A stretch of DNA of 64,000 nucleotides from Variovorax sp. MHTC-1 (GTDB lineage Bacteria > Pseudomonadota > Gammaproteobacteria > Burkholderiales > Burkholderiaceae_C), in the NCBI RefSeq assembly GCF_003984645.1, contig NZ_RWKI01000002.1, positions 1-64,000 of the forward strand. The letters are read 5' to 3'. Positions 17,115 to 25,334 of the stretch are shown here, in pieces. The notes beneath the pieces were generated by a model. It made no database searches and was not told the origin of the DNA. It saw only the letters and a list, made by a program, of their open reading frames with translations. Within the stretch, counting starts at the first letter, position 1. Every line of letters begins with the position of its first letter. Both the position numbers and the translations under genes were made by a program.

Positions 17115-18443
17115 ATGAAAAAACTTCGCAAACTGATGATCGCCCTGGCTGCCGGCGCCGCCTGCCTGACGGCGACGAGCGCATTCGCCCAGGACAAGGA
17201 GCAGTTCATTCCGGTGCTGTCCTACCGGACCGGCGCCTATGCACCCAACGGTGCGCCATGGGCCAACGGTTTTGTGGACTATCTCAAGCTGATCAACGCG
17301 CGCGGCGGCCTCAACGGCGTGAAGCTCACGTTCGAGGAGTGCGAAACCGGCTACGACACGGCGCGCGGCGTCGAGTGCTACGAGCGCCTGAAGGGCAAGG
17401 GCGGCGGCGCTTCGTTCGTGCAGCCGCTGTCTACCGGCGCGACCTTCGCCATCACCGAGAAGGCCCCGGCCGACAAGATCCCGGTGGTGACCATCGGCTA
17501 CGGCCGCAGCGAGAGCGCCGACGGAACGGTGTTCAAGTGGAACTTCCCGATCGCGGGCACCTACTGGGTGGCTGCAGACGCCATCCTGCAGGCCATCGGC
17601 AAGAAGGAAGGCGGGCTCGACAAGCTCAAGGGCAAGAAGATCGCGCTGGTCTATCACGACAGCCCCTACGGCAAGGAGCCGATCCCGCTGCTGCAGGAGC
17701 GCGCGAAGATGCACGGCTTCGAAGTGCAGCTGCTGCCGGTGACGCACCCCGGCGTGGAACAGAAGGCGACCTGGCTGCAGGTGCGCCAGAACCGGCCCGA
17801 CTATGTGCTGCTGTGGGGCTGGGGTGTGATGAACTCCACCGCACTGAAGGAAGCGCAAGCCACGGGCTACCCACGAGAGAAGATGTACGGCGTGTGGTGG
17901 TCGGGCGCGGAGCCGGACGTGAAGGATGTGGCCGAGGGTGCCAAGGGCTACAACGCGGTGACCATGCAGCACGGCGCGGAGCCGCAGTCCAAGGTGGTCA
18001 AGGACATCCTAATGCACGTGCATGACAAGGGCCAGGGGACGGGACCGAAGGCGGACGTCGGCCAGGTGCTCTACATGCGCGGCGCCATGAGCGCGATGCT
18101 CGGCGTGGAAGGCATCCGCGCGGCGCAGGAGCGTTTCGGCAAGGGCAAGGTCATGACGGGCGAACAGGTGCGCTGGGGCCTGGAGAACCTGAACCTGACG
18201 CAGGCCAAGCTCGACGCACTGGGCTTCGCGGGCGTGATGCGGCCGATCAGCACCTCGTGTGTCGACCACATGGGCGCATCGTGGGCGCGCATCCACACCT
18301 GGGACGGCAAGGAGTGGAAGTTCACCTCCGACTGGCTGCAGGCCGACGAGCAGGTGATCAAGCCGCTGGTCAGGAGCACGGCCAGCAAGTACGCGGCCGA
18401 CAAGAAGCTCACCCCGCGTACCCCTGCCGAATGCCAAAGCTGA
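17115..18443 (+). CDS. ABC transporter substrate-binding protein, LivK type
   Basis: This 442-residue periplasmic protein has a signal peptide (MKKLRKLMIALAAGAACL..) cleaved near AFAQ. The type-1 periplasmic fold is recognisable from VDYLKLINARGGLNGVKL and YDTARGVECYERLKG; it lacks the Ser/Thr ligand signature of true leucine receptors at an obvious place, so the ligand is unknown. The RBS is AGGAG. Its stop codon lies inside the loop of a strong hairpin, which probably stabilises this message and separates it from livF. Confidence 0.92.
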   Translation: MKKLRKLMIALAAGAACLTATSAFAQDKEQFIPVLSYRTGAYAPNGAPWANGFVDYLKLINARGGLNGVKLTFEECETGYDTARGVECYERLKGKGGGASFVQPLSTGATFAITEKAPADKIPVVTIGYGRSESADGTVFKWNFPIAGTYWVAADAILQAIGKKEGGLDKLKGKKIALVYHDSPYGKEPIPLLQERAKMHGFEVQLLPVTHPGVEQKATWLQVRQNRPDYVLLWGWGVMNSTALKEAQATGYPREKMYGVWWSGAEPDVKDVAEGAKGYNAVTMQHGAEPQSKVVKDILMHVHDKGQGTGPKADVGQVLYMRGAMSAMLGVEGIRAAQERFGKGKVMTGEQVRWGLENLNLTQAKLDALGFAGVMRPISTSCVDHMGASWARIHTWDGKEWKFTSDWLQADEQVIKPLVRSTASKYAADKKLTPRTPAECQS

Positions 18444-18455
18444 GGCTTTGGCATT
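18430..18455 (+). terminator. 11-bp hairpin spanning the binding-protein stop codon
   Basis: Arms 18430-18440 and 18445-18455 are perfect complements around the loop TGAG, whose first three bases are the TGA stop codon at 18441-18443. There is no T-tract, so it is more likely a partial terminator or mRNA-stabilising structure than a full stop. Such structures commonly raise binding-protein levels over the other transporter parts. Confidence 0.6.
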
Positions 18456-18499
18456 CCTTGGGGCGCGGCGTGCCGCCGTCCATGCGGCACCCTCCCCAA

Positions 18500-18522
18500 C
18501 CCCTCCCGCCAGGCGGGAGGGG
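18500..18522. repeat. Palindromic GC-rich element before livF
   Basis: A perfect 11-bp palindrome with a 1-nt centre (CCCCTCCCGCC around an A) lies in a C/G-tract block resembling the one at 14933-15036. It follows the stop-codon hairpin, so the 124-bp gap between the binding protein and LivF genes holds two strong secondary structures. No gene was seen here. Confidence 0.5.
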
Positions 18523-18567
18523 CGGCGGCTCTGACGAGCCGCGGCTTCGCCAGTCTTTGGAAACACC

Positions 18568-19383
18568 ATGAATGCATCGACGAACATCGTTCTCAACGTC
18601 AACGGCATCGAGGTCATCTACAACCACGTGATCCTGGTGCTCAAGGGCGTTTCGCTCCAGGTGCCCGAGGGCGGCATCGTGGCGCTGCTCGGCGGCAACG
18701 GCGCGGGCAAGACGACCACCCTGCGCGCGGTCTCCAACCTGCTGGCCGGCGAGCGCGGAGCGGTGACCAAGGGAACGATCGAGCTGCGCGGCGAGCGCAT
18801 CGAGGCGCTCTCGCCGGCCGAGCTGGTCAGGCGCGGCCTGATCCAGGTGATGGAGGGGCGCCACTGCTTCGCCCACCTGACGATCGAGGACAACCTGATG
18901 ACCGGCGCCTATACGCGCGCCGACGGCAAGGCCGCCATCGCCGAGACGCTGGAGAAGGTCTACGCCTACTTCCCGCGCCTGAAGACGCGGCGCACCTCAC
19001 AGGCCGCCTACACCTCGGGCGGCGAGCAGCAGATGTGCGCCATCGGCCGGGCGCTGATGGCCAACCCGACCATGGTGCTCCTCGACGAGCCCTCGATGGG
19101 GCTGGCGCCGCAGATCGTGGAGGAGGTGTTCGGCATCGTGAAGGACTTGAACGAGAAGGAGCGCGTGACCTTCCTCCTTGCCGAGCAGAACACCAACATG
19201 GCGCTGCGCTATGCCGACTACGGCTACATCCTCGAGAACGGCCGCATCGTGATGGACGGCGAGGCGCAGAGCCTGCGCGAGAACGAGGACGTCAAGGAGT
19301 TCTATCTCGGCGTCGGCGGCGCGGACCGCAAGAGCTTTCGCGACGTGAAGAGCTACAAGCGTAGAAAGCGTTGGCTGGCATGA
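18568..19383 (+). CDS. ABC transporter ATP-binding protein, LivF type
   Basis: This 271-residue ATPase has Walker A (GGNGAGKTT), the family-typical VMEGRHCFAHLT, the signature YTSGGEQQMCAIGRALM and Walker B (MVLLDEPSMGLAP). The C-terminal 30 residues continue past normal LivF proteins with a basic tail (YKRRKRWLA). It should pair with the LivG-type ATPase. Its distance from the binding protein and the two intervening hairpins suggest lower expression. Confidence 0.92.
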   Translation: MNASTNIVLNVNGIEVIYNHVILVLKGVSLQVPEGGIVALLGGNGAGKTTTLRAVSNLLAGERGAVTKGTIELRGERIEALSPAELVRRGLIQVMEGRHCFAHLTIEDNLMTGAYTRADGKAAIAETLEKVYAYFPRLKTRRTSQAAYTSGGEQQMCAIGRALMANPTMVLLDEPSMGLAPQIVEEVFGIVKDLNEKERVTFLLAEQNTNMALRYADYGYILENGRIVMDGEAQSLRENEDVKEFYLGVGGADRKSFRDVKSYKRRKRWLA

Positions 19384-19386
19384 CGG

Positions 19387-19485
19387 CTCTCCCCCAGGCT
19401 TCGCGCACTTCGTGTCGCTTCGCCAACCCCCTCGCCGGGGGCGACACCTGCGGCCCGGCGAAGCCGGTTCCGCGGTGTCTCCCGA
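19387..19485. repeat. Dispersed intergenic repeat, copy A1
   Basis: The LivF-ligase gap carries a GC-rich block that is nearly identical to one at 30285-30390. Over 19421-19479 versus 30317-30375 only one of 59 bases differs by eye. It contains internal hairpins (CCCCC-TCGCC-GGGGG and CCGGCGAAGCCGG). A more diverged relative lies at 52168-52250. Function unknown; it could be a REP-like or attenuating element. Confidence 0.75.
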
Positions 19486-19510
19486 ATGAGGCTGCACCAG
19501 GACAACGGTC

Positions 19511-20758
19511 ATGACCGATTTTTACGACAAGCTGGAAGTGCGCGACCCCGCGGAGCGCGAGCGGGACCTGCTGGCCGCGCTGCCCAAGCAGATCGCCCAG
19601 GCCCAGACCGCGGCGCCGGCGTTCGCGAAGATCCTCGACGGCGTGAAGCCAGCCGGCATCATGAACCGCGACGCGCTGGCGAAGCTGCCCGTCACGCGCA
19701 AATCGGAGCTGCTCGGCCTGCAGCAGCAAAAGCGCGCGAGCGATCCGTTCGGCGGCTTCTCCGCGATCCGCTTCGGGCCGCGCATGACGCGCGTGTTCGC
19801 CAGCCCCGGTACCATCTACGAGCCCGAGGGCGAGGCGCGCGACTACTGGCGCACCGCGCGCGCGCTGCATGCCGCGGGCTTTCGCGGCGGCGAGCTGGTG
19901 CACAACTGCTTCAGCTACCACATGACGCCGGCCGGCGCGATCATGGAAAGCGGCGCCCACGCGCTCGGCTGCACAGTGTTCGCGGGCGGCACCGGACAGA
20001 CCGAGCAGCAGGTGGAAGCCATCGCCGACCTCAAGCCCGCCGGCTATGCGGGCACGCCGAGCTTCCTCAAGATCATTCTCGAGAAGGCCGCAGAGAAGAA
20101 CATCGCATTGCCCTCGCTGACCAAAGCGCTGGTCTCCGGCGAGGCCTTTCCGCCCAGCCTGCGCGACTGGATCGCCGAGCGCGGCGTGGCCGGCACGCAG
20201 TGCTACGCGACGGCCGACCTGGGCCTCGTGGCCTACGAGACCTCGGCCCGCGAAGGGCTGGTGCTCGACGAGGGCGTGATCGTGGAGATCGTGCGTCCGG
20301 GCACCGGCGACCCGGTGCCCGAGGGCGAGGTCGGCGAGATCGTCGTCACCACGCTGAACCCCGACTACCCGCTGATCCGCTTCGGCACCGGCGATCTCTC
20401 GGCCGTCCTGCCGGGGCACTGCCCCACCGGCCGCACCAACACGCGCATCAAGGGTTGGCTCGGCCGCGCCGACCAGACCGCCAAGGTGCGCGGCATGTTC
20501 GTGCACCCCGGCCAGGTCGCCGAGATCGCACGGCGCTTTCCGGAAGTGCAGCGCGCGCGGCTGGTGGTCGAAGGCGAGATGGGCGACGACCGCATGACAT
20601 TCAGGCTCGAATGCGCCGCGGCCGCCGAAGGCCTGGCCGAGCGCATTGCCGAGACGATTCGCGACGTCACCAAGCTGCGCGGCGCGGTCGAGTTCGTGGC
20701 GCCGGGCAGCCTGCCGAACGACGGCAAGGTGATCGAGGACGCGCGCAGCTACCGGTAG
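19511..20758 (+). CDS. PaaK-like acyl-CoA ligase family protein with atypical P-loop
   Basis: This 415-residue protein resembles phenylacetate-CoA ligase over its length (VLLG/YATADLGLVAYE, PLIRFGTGDLS, the GRADQTAKVRGMFV hinge and the catalytic lysine in NDGKVIEDAR). The usual SSGTTGKP-type ATP loop is replaced by ASPGTIYEPEG near residue 98, so ATP handling may differ or be lost. It ends the Crp-to-ligase cassette and probably acts on the same substrate as the synthetase at 12108, or on a pathway intermediate. The family is common next to Liv genes in Burkholderiales, by recollection. The start follows an AGGACAAC site. Confidence 0.82.
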   Translation: MTDFYDKLEVRDPAERERDLLAALPKQIAQAQTAAPAFAKILDGVKPAGIMNRDALAKLPVTRKSELLGLQQQKRASDPFGGFSAIRFGPRMTRVFASPGTIYEPEGEARDYWRTARALHAAGFRGGELVHNCFSYHMTPAGAIMESGAHALGCTVFAGGTGQTEQQVEAIADLKPAGYAGTPSFLKIILEKAAEKNIALPSLTKALVSGEAFPPSLRDWIAERGVAGTQCYATADLGLVAYETSAREGLVLDEGVIVEIVRPGTGDPVPEGEVGEIVVTTLNPDYPLIRFGTGDLSAVLPGHCPTGRTNTRIKGWLGRADQTAKVRGMFVHPGQVAEIARRFPEVQRARLVVEGEMGDDRMTFRLECAAAAEGLAERIAETIRDVTKLRGAVEFVAPGSLPNDGKVIEDARSYR

Positions 20759-20785
20759 GAATCCGAGAGGCAGGCGCGCGGCCGT

Positions 20786-21343
20786 TCAGGCGTGCGCCCG
20801 CGCCCCGGCGAACAGCTTGACCATCTCGCGGTCGAAGGCCGGCAGATCCTGCGGCTTGCGGCTCGTGATCAAGCTGCCATCGACCACGACCTCGCGGTCT
20901 ACCCACTTGGCGCCGGCATTCGTGAGGTCGGTGCGCAAGGAGGGCCAGGACGTCAGCGTGCGGCCCTGGACCGCATCGGCCTCGATCAACGTCCAGGGTC
21001 CATGGCAGATCGCGGCCACCGGCTTGCCGGCCTTGACGAAATCACGGACGAACGCGACGGCCTCCTCGTTGATGCGCAGCGCATCGGGATTCATCACGCC
21101 GCCGGGCAGCAGCAGCGCATCGAACTCGTGCGCGGCCGCCTGCGCAAGCGGCACGTCGACCTCGAACACATCGGCCGGGTCATGGTGCTTCCAGCCGCGC
21201 ACGCCGCCGTTCTTCGGCGAAACGATCTGGGTGTCGGCGCCGGCGGCATCGAGCGCCTTGCGGGGTTCCGTCATCTCGGATTGCTCGAATCCGTCGGCGA
21301 CGAGGATGGCGACTTTCATTCCATTGAGTTTCGTGTGGGGCAT
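20786..21343 (-). CDS. DJ-1/PfpI-family protein
   Basis: This 185-residue class-I glutamine-amidotransferase-fold protein has the strand ILVADGFEQSEM, the nucleophile elbow AAICHGPW (Cys near residue 113) and the acidic residue in DGFE. PfpI/YhbO-like proteins are linked to stress resistance and to methylglyoxal or glycated-protein repair, although that activity is debated. It is convergent with the PaaK-like gene and divergent from the DUF2383 gene. A second PfpI-type domain occurs as the C-terminus of KatE at 34170-36350. Confidence 0.9.
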   Translation of the reverse strand: MPHTKLNGMKVAILVADGFEQSEMTEPRKALDAAGADTQIVSPKNGGVRGWKHHDPADVFEVDVPLAQAAAHEFDALLLPGGVMNPDALRINEEAVAFVRDFVKAGKPVAAICHGPWTLIEADAVQGRTLTSWPSLRTDLTNAGAKWVDREVVVDGSLITSRKPQDLPAFDREMVKLFAGARAHA

Positions 21344-21670
21344 GGGAGATCCTTCCTTGGATGGGTGCGGCTCTCCAAGCTAGCGCTGCGACGCGCCCGC
21401 CGCATCGGTACGCATCGGCTCTGCCTGTCGGACAGTTCGACGGCGCGGCACCGCGGCATGCTCCTTGCAGCGGCGAGAGATCGTTTCGACACCGCTTGCC
21501 GGACTACAGGCTGCTCGACGAACTCATGCGCGCCTGAGCGGCGGCCCGCCGCAGGGCGACGAAACCCTACACGCGCCGTCAGGCGGCACTGACGCTCCCG
21601 GTCCGGTGCGGCGCAATCATGAACGCTCCAGCAACCCTCCTCGCGGAGGCAACCAAGGAGTATTTTCATC
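21344..21670. other. 327-bp divergent intergenic region
   Basis: This gap lies between the PfpI (minus) and DUF2383 (plus) genes. It has an AAGGAG ribosome-binding site just before 21671 but no gene that I can support; short frames inside it have no RBS and atypical composition. Promoters for both sides must lie here, but no clear -35/-10 pair was found. Confidence 0.5.
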
Positions 21671-22144
21671 ATGGCAATGGACACCGAAATTCTGGCCGGC
21701 GACGACGTGGTCGACGTGCTGAACGATCTACTGGAGAACTCGCGCGACGGCGAATACGGCTTTCGCACCTGCGCCGAAGAGGTGAAATCGGCCAGCCTGA
21801 AGCAGCTGTTCACCGATCGCGCCGCATCGTGCGGGCAAGCGGCCAGCGAACTGGCGCAGCTGATTCTGGCGTATGGCGGCAAGCCGGCCGAAGGCGGCAG
21901 CGCCAGCGGCGCGGTGCACCGCGGCTGGGTGCATGTGAAGGGCATGGTGGGCGCCAACAGCGAGCTTTCGATGCTCGAGGAATGCGAGCGCGGCGAAGAC
22001 GCAGCCGTGGCGCGCTACCGCAAGGCCCTGAAGCAGAACCTGCCGGTCGACGTGCGCGCGGTGGTCGAGCGCCAGGCCGAGGGCGCCCAGCGCAACCACG
22101 ACCAGATCAAGCTGATGCGCGACGAAGCGCGCACGCGCGGTTGA
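21671..22144 (+). CDS. PA2169/DUF2383 four-helix-bundle protein
   Basis: This 157-residue helical protein matches the DUF2383 family, with DVLNDLLENSRDGEYGFRTCAEEV near the N-terminus and HVKGMVGANSELSMLEECERGEDAAV in the middle. The fold resembles ferritin-like bundles but the role is unknown; these genes often respond to general or osmotic stress. The AAGGAG RBS is 8 nt upstream. It is followed by a 149-bp gap. Confidence 0.88.
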   Translation: MAMDTEILAGDDVVDVLNDLLENSRDGEYGFRTCAEEVKSASLKQLFTDRAASCGQAASELAQLILAYGGKPAEGGSASGAVHRGWVHVKGMVGANSELSMLEECERGEDAAVARYRKALKQNLPVDVRAVVERQAEGAQRNHDQIKLMRDEARTRG

Positions 22145-22293
22145 CGGACGTGCCGCCGGGCCGGCGCCGTACCCGCGTCAATAGCGCGAATACGCGTCGG
22201 CCTGACTACGGGCCGCCGGGTAGTACCAATGGCCACTACCGGCGGCAGGCGAGCCTGAACACAATCGCCCCCAGCGAACTCTGGGAGAAAGCG

Positions 22294-22578
22294 ATGCAGC
22301 CTGCCGTAGAAATCACCAAGCGCGGCGAACGGAACTTCAACTCGTACGTCGGCATCGGCGACGGCACCAGGCGCTACGAGCGCGAAGGCCTGCCCTCGGT
22401 GGCCGAATGCCTGCAGGACGCGGCGGCCGCGCTGGGCGCCGAATTCAGCTACGCCACAATCACCTTCGACAACGTCATGATCGGCAGCTATCCGGTCGCG
22501 GTCATGGGCCACCGCGCCGTCGAGGTCGCCGACGAACTGCTGGTGAAGCGTTCCAACCGGCACGCCCGCTACGCCTGA
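22294..22578 (+). CDS. Small hypothetical protein, paralogue of the one at 57816
   Basis: A 94-residue alpha/beta protein without recognised domain. It shares with the 91-residue protein at 57816 the pattern EI...G...Y, then SL/VAECL.DAAAALGAEFS followed by a hydrophobic strand ending in GS. The pair probably represents one small family that is not named to my knowledge. It is followed after 27 nt by the metalloprotease gene. The start at 22294 follows a GGGAGAAAGCG site. Confidence 0.7.
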   Translation: MQPAVEITKRGERNFNSYVGIGDGTRRYEREGLPSVAECLQDAAAALGAEFSYATITFDNVMIGSYPVAVMGHRAVEVADELLVKRSNRHARYA

Positions 22579-22605
22579 GCGAGCAGGCCATCCACGAGGA
22601 GAACG

Positions 22606-23481
22606 ATGGCAACCCCCAGGAAGAAGGCGGGCGCGATCGAGACCTACGTTGCACACGCCAGCTTGAAGGCGAATGCCAGCGCGGCGGCGATCAAGTCGGC
22701 TTACGAGATCGAGGTGCGCTTCGTCGGCGGCTTGACGGCGATTCAGAAGAATGCGTTCAAAACTGCTGCGAAGCGATGGTCGAAGGTCATCGTCGGCGAC
22801 CTGCCGAGCGTGATCGTGAGCGGCGAGGTGATCGACGACCTGCTGATCATGGCGCAGGGCGTTCCGATCGACGGCCCGGGCAAGATCCTCGGCCAGGCGG
22901 GCCCGACACATCTGCGCCCGGCCTCGGCCGGCGCGAATGCCTTTCTGCCGGCGAAGGGGCTGATGTCCTTCGATACCGCGGATCTCGCCAAGATGCAGGC
23001 CGACGGCACCCTGGTCGACGTAATCACCCACGAGATGGGCCATGTGATCGGCATCGGCACGATCTGGGCGGTCAAAAACCTGCTGACCGGCGCCAACACC
23101 ATCAACCCGCATTTCACCGGCACGGCCGCGAAGAAGGAATACGGCGCGCTCAAGGGCACCGGGCCGACGCCGGTGCCGGTCGAGAACACCGGCGGCCCCG
23201 GCACGGTGGACAGCCACTGGCGCGAGACGGTGTTCAAGAACGAATTGATGTCCGGCTTCATCGCCGCGACGAACAATCCGCTGAGCCGGCTCACGGTGGC
23301 GAGCCTGCAGGACCTGGGCTACGTGGTCGACCTGAGCGCCGCCGAGCCCTATTCGCTGCCCGACCTCCAGGCCATGGCCGAAGCAGGATTGATGGCCGTG
23401 CATGCCCATGAAGAGCATCCGCATGCGCTGCCGATCTTCGCGCCCAAGGTCTTGCCGGAAGGCAGCCTGATAGACCATTGA
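22606..23481 (+). CDS. Leishmanolysin-like (M8) zinc metalloprotease
   Basis: This 291-residue protein has the metzincin zinc motif HEMGHVIGIGTIW (His142, Glu143, His146), a downstream SHWRE whose His204 is the likely third ligand, and the ELMSGF Met-turn (Met215), which is the M8/leishmanolysin pattern. The strand LSRLTVASLQDLGY follows. Unlike most M8 proteases it has no signal peptide at the N-terminus (basic start, then mixed helix), so it may act in the cytoplasm or leave by another route. The C-terminal 55 residues are His/Glu-rich (HAHEEHPHALP). It is flanked by two small unknown genes in the same direction. Confidence 0.85.
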   Translation: MATPRKKAGAIETYVAHASLKANASAAAIKSAYEIEVRFVGGLTAIQKNAFKTAAKRWSKVIVGDLPSVIVSGEVIDDLLIMAQGVPIDGPGKILGQAGPTHLRPASAGANAFLPAKGLMSFDTADLAKMQADGTLVDVITHEMGHVIGIGTIWAVKNLLTGANTINPHFTGTAAKKEYGALKGTGPTPVPVENTGGPGTVDSHWRETVFKNELMSGFIAATNNPLSRLTVASLQDLGYVVDLSAAEPYSLPDLQAMAEAGLMAVHAHEEHPHALPIFAPKVLPEGSLIDH

Positions 23482-23491
23482 AAGGCCGACG

Positions 23492-23773
23492 ATGCCGCGA
23501 ATGCTGCGTCCGAAGGCGGCGGTGCTGCCGGATTCCGCGCTGGTGCCGGACGCCAACCTGAAGCCGCCGCCGAAGCGCTTCACGCACCAGGTGGTGGCCG
23601 AGCAACCGTTCTATTACGCCTCGGGGCACGCCGATGCGGCTCCCGACGGCCGCTTCGCGCCGGGCACCAAGCTGCTGTTGCTGGAGCACGGCGACGGGCC
23701 GCTGTGCTGGGTGCAGGACCGGCAAGGCCTCTGCGCGGCCACCCCCTTCGCCGGGCTGCGCGCCCTGCGCTGA
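23492..23773 (+). CDS. Small hypothetical protein downstream of the metalloprotease
   Basis: A 93-residue protein with no recognised domain. It is only 10 nt behind the metalloprotease stop, so they are probably cotranscribed. The second half is a beta-rich stretch (GTKLLLLEHGDGPLCWVQDRQGLC) that could be a small SH3-like barrel, by appearance only. An accessory or inhibitor role for the protease is possible but not shown. Confidence 0.65.
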   Translation: MPRMLRPKAAVLPDSALVPDANLKPPPKRFTHQVVAEQPFYYASGHADAAPDGRFAPGTKLLLLEHGDGPLCWVQDRQGLCAATPFAGLRALR

Positions 23774-23782
23774 GCGCATCCT

Positions 23783-23800
23783 GCAGGGCTATGGCCCTGC
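23783..23800. terminator. Bidirectional hairpin between convergent genes
   Basis: GCAGGGC at 23783-23789 pairs with GCCCTGC at 23794-23800 around a 4-nt loop. It lies between the unknown gene and the hydrolase and overlaps the hydrolase stop codon. There is no long T-run; it is a plausible weak two-way terminator. Confidence 0.45.
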
Positions 23801-24478
23801 CACCTGCCCCGCGTGCATCCAGATCGCCATCCCGTCGAGCAGTTCTTCCATGGCCTCGTCGTCGCTGCGCCCGGAGCGCCGCGGCACGTGAAAAGAGTGG
23901 TCCGCATGGGCGATCTCCATCAGCGACCCGCGGTCACCCAGCGCCTCGACCACCGAGCGGATCCGGGCCAGCTCCGCGAGCTTGTCCTCGGTGCCTTGAA
24001 TGAACAGCATGGGCACCTGCACGTCGAGCAGATGCGCGGCACGCTCGGTCGAAGGCGAGCCGGCCGGATGCAGCGGAAAACCGACAAAGACGAGCCCGGC
24101 CACGCCGGGCAGCGGCGCCAGCGCTTGCGCCTGCGAGCTCATCCGGCCGCCGAAGGACTTGCCGCCGGCAAACAGGCGAAGCGATCCGAACATGCCGGCG
24201 GCTTGGGCGACGGCAGCACGAACCGCGGCATGCGCAACGCGAGGTGAATCGGGGCGTTTGCTGCCGAGCTCCATGTACGGGAACTGGTAGCGCAAGGTCG
24301 CGATCTTCCGTGCAGCCAAGCCCTCCGATACCGCGCTCATGAACGGATGTGCCATCCCCGCACCCGCGCCGTGGGCGAACACGTAGCAGGCCGTCGGATC
24401 GGCCGGCGCGTGGACGAGCGCGGAGACGCTCACGCTGCCGTCGACGGGAATGGTGATCTTCTGCGTTCCAGGCGTCAT
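23789..24478 (-). CDS. Alpha/beta-hydrolase (TEX30/KANL3-like, COG3571)
   Basis: This 229-residue hydrolase has the early [14 protein letters not shown] oxyanion region, the nucleophile elbow [12 protein letters not shown] (Ser), an acid in [11 protein letters not shown] and the catalytic His in HADHSFHV. The family is poorly characterised; predicted esterase activity is from the fold. The ATG at 24478 gives the normal length. It is convergent with the metalloprotease run and divergent from the cytochrome b561 gene at a 172-bp gap. Confidence 0.87.
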   Translation of the reverse strand: MTPGTQKITIPVDGSVSVSALVHAPADPTACYVFAHGAGAGMAHPFMSAVSEGLAARKIATLRYQFPYMELGSKRPDSPRVAHAAVRAAVAQAAGMFGSLRLFAGGKSFGGRMSSQAQALAPLPGVAGLVFVGFPLHPAGSPSTERAAHLLDVQVPMLFIQGTEDKLAELARIRSVVEALGDRGSLMEIAHADHSFHVPRRSGRSDDEAMEELLDGMAIWMHAGQVAGP

Positions 24479-24650
24479 GCAGGGGGCGGGTTGAGGAGTT
24501 GAGGCGCAAGTATGCAGCGCAGCGCCGCCGGCGCGCTCACGGGCAGCAGGCGGTGCACGCTCGAGGCCAACGGCGCACGTTAAGGATTCGATAAGGTCGG
24601 GGACGCATCATGATGGCCATGAAGCACACGAGCATGAACGCCTGCCTGCG

Positions 24651-25307
24651 ATGACGCGGCCCCTTGCATCCCGGCCCGGCCCGCAGAACGCCACTTCCGA
24701 GTTTCAGAGGGTGCTCGTCTGGGACGCGCCAACGCGTGTCTGCCATTGGCTCATGGCCGCATGCTTCATTGGCGCCTACTTGACGGCCGCGCAAGACGGG
24801 TGGCGCACGGTTCATATGACACTTGGCTACACGATGGGCGGACTCGTGCTGTTTCGCGTCGTCTGGGGCTTCGTAGGCACGCGCCATGCACGGTTCGCGA
24901 GCTTCGTCGGTGGTCCCGCAGCCGTCATGGAGTACCTGCGAAAAATGCGCCACGAATGGGGCAGGCGACATATCGGACACAGTCCCGCAGGCGCACTGCT
25001 CCTTGTCGCGCTGTTGCTGTTGACGCTGCTCGTCGGCGCATCCGGCTGGGCGATCGCCGGCACCTCTGCGGCGGACCGGCTGGACGAGCTTCACGAAGGC
25101 GCGGCGCATGCGATGCTCGCGCTCGCCGGGTTGCACCTGGCGGGTGTTGCATTCGGCAGCTGGCGATCGGGCGAAAATCTGCTGCTCTCGATGATCAACG
25201 GAACCAAGCTGGGCTCGTCCAGCGAGGCCATTCGAAGCGCGTGGCACGGCGTGGCCTTGCTCCTGGTGGCGGCGGTTCTCGGCTTCTGGTGGTATCAATG
25301 GGATTGA
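24651..25307 (+). CDS. Cytochrome b561-like membrane protein
   Basis: This 218-residue integral membrane protein has four TM segments with heme-ligand candidates in VCHWLMA, VHMTLGY, LHEGAAHAML and LHLAGV. It belongs to the bacterial b561/Ni-Fe hydrogenase b-subunit-like family and should move electrons between the quinol pool and a partner. The partner is not visible; no hydrogenase gene is nearby. It stands immediately before a two-component pair (27 nt), so its expression may be tied to that signal. The ATG is preceded by a weak RBS. Confidence 0.86.
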   Translation: MTRPLASRPGPQNATSEFQRVLVWDAPTRVCHWLMAACFIGAYLTAAQDGWRTVHMTLGYTMGGLVLFRVVWGFVGTRHARFASFVGGPAAVMEYLRKMRHEWGRRHIGHSPAGALLLVALLLLTLLVGASGWAIAGTSAADRLDELHEGAAHAMLALAGLHLAGVAFGSWRSGENLLLSMINGTKLGSSSEAIRSAWHGVALLLVAAVLGFWWYQWD

Positions 25308-25334
25308 ACAGTCCCTGACCGCCCGTCCTTTCTC

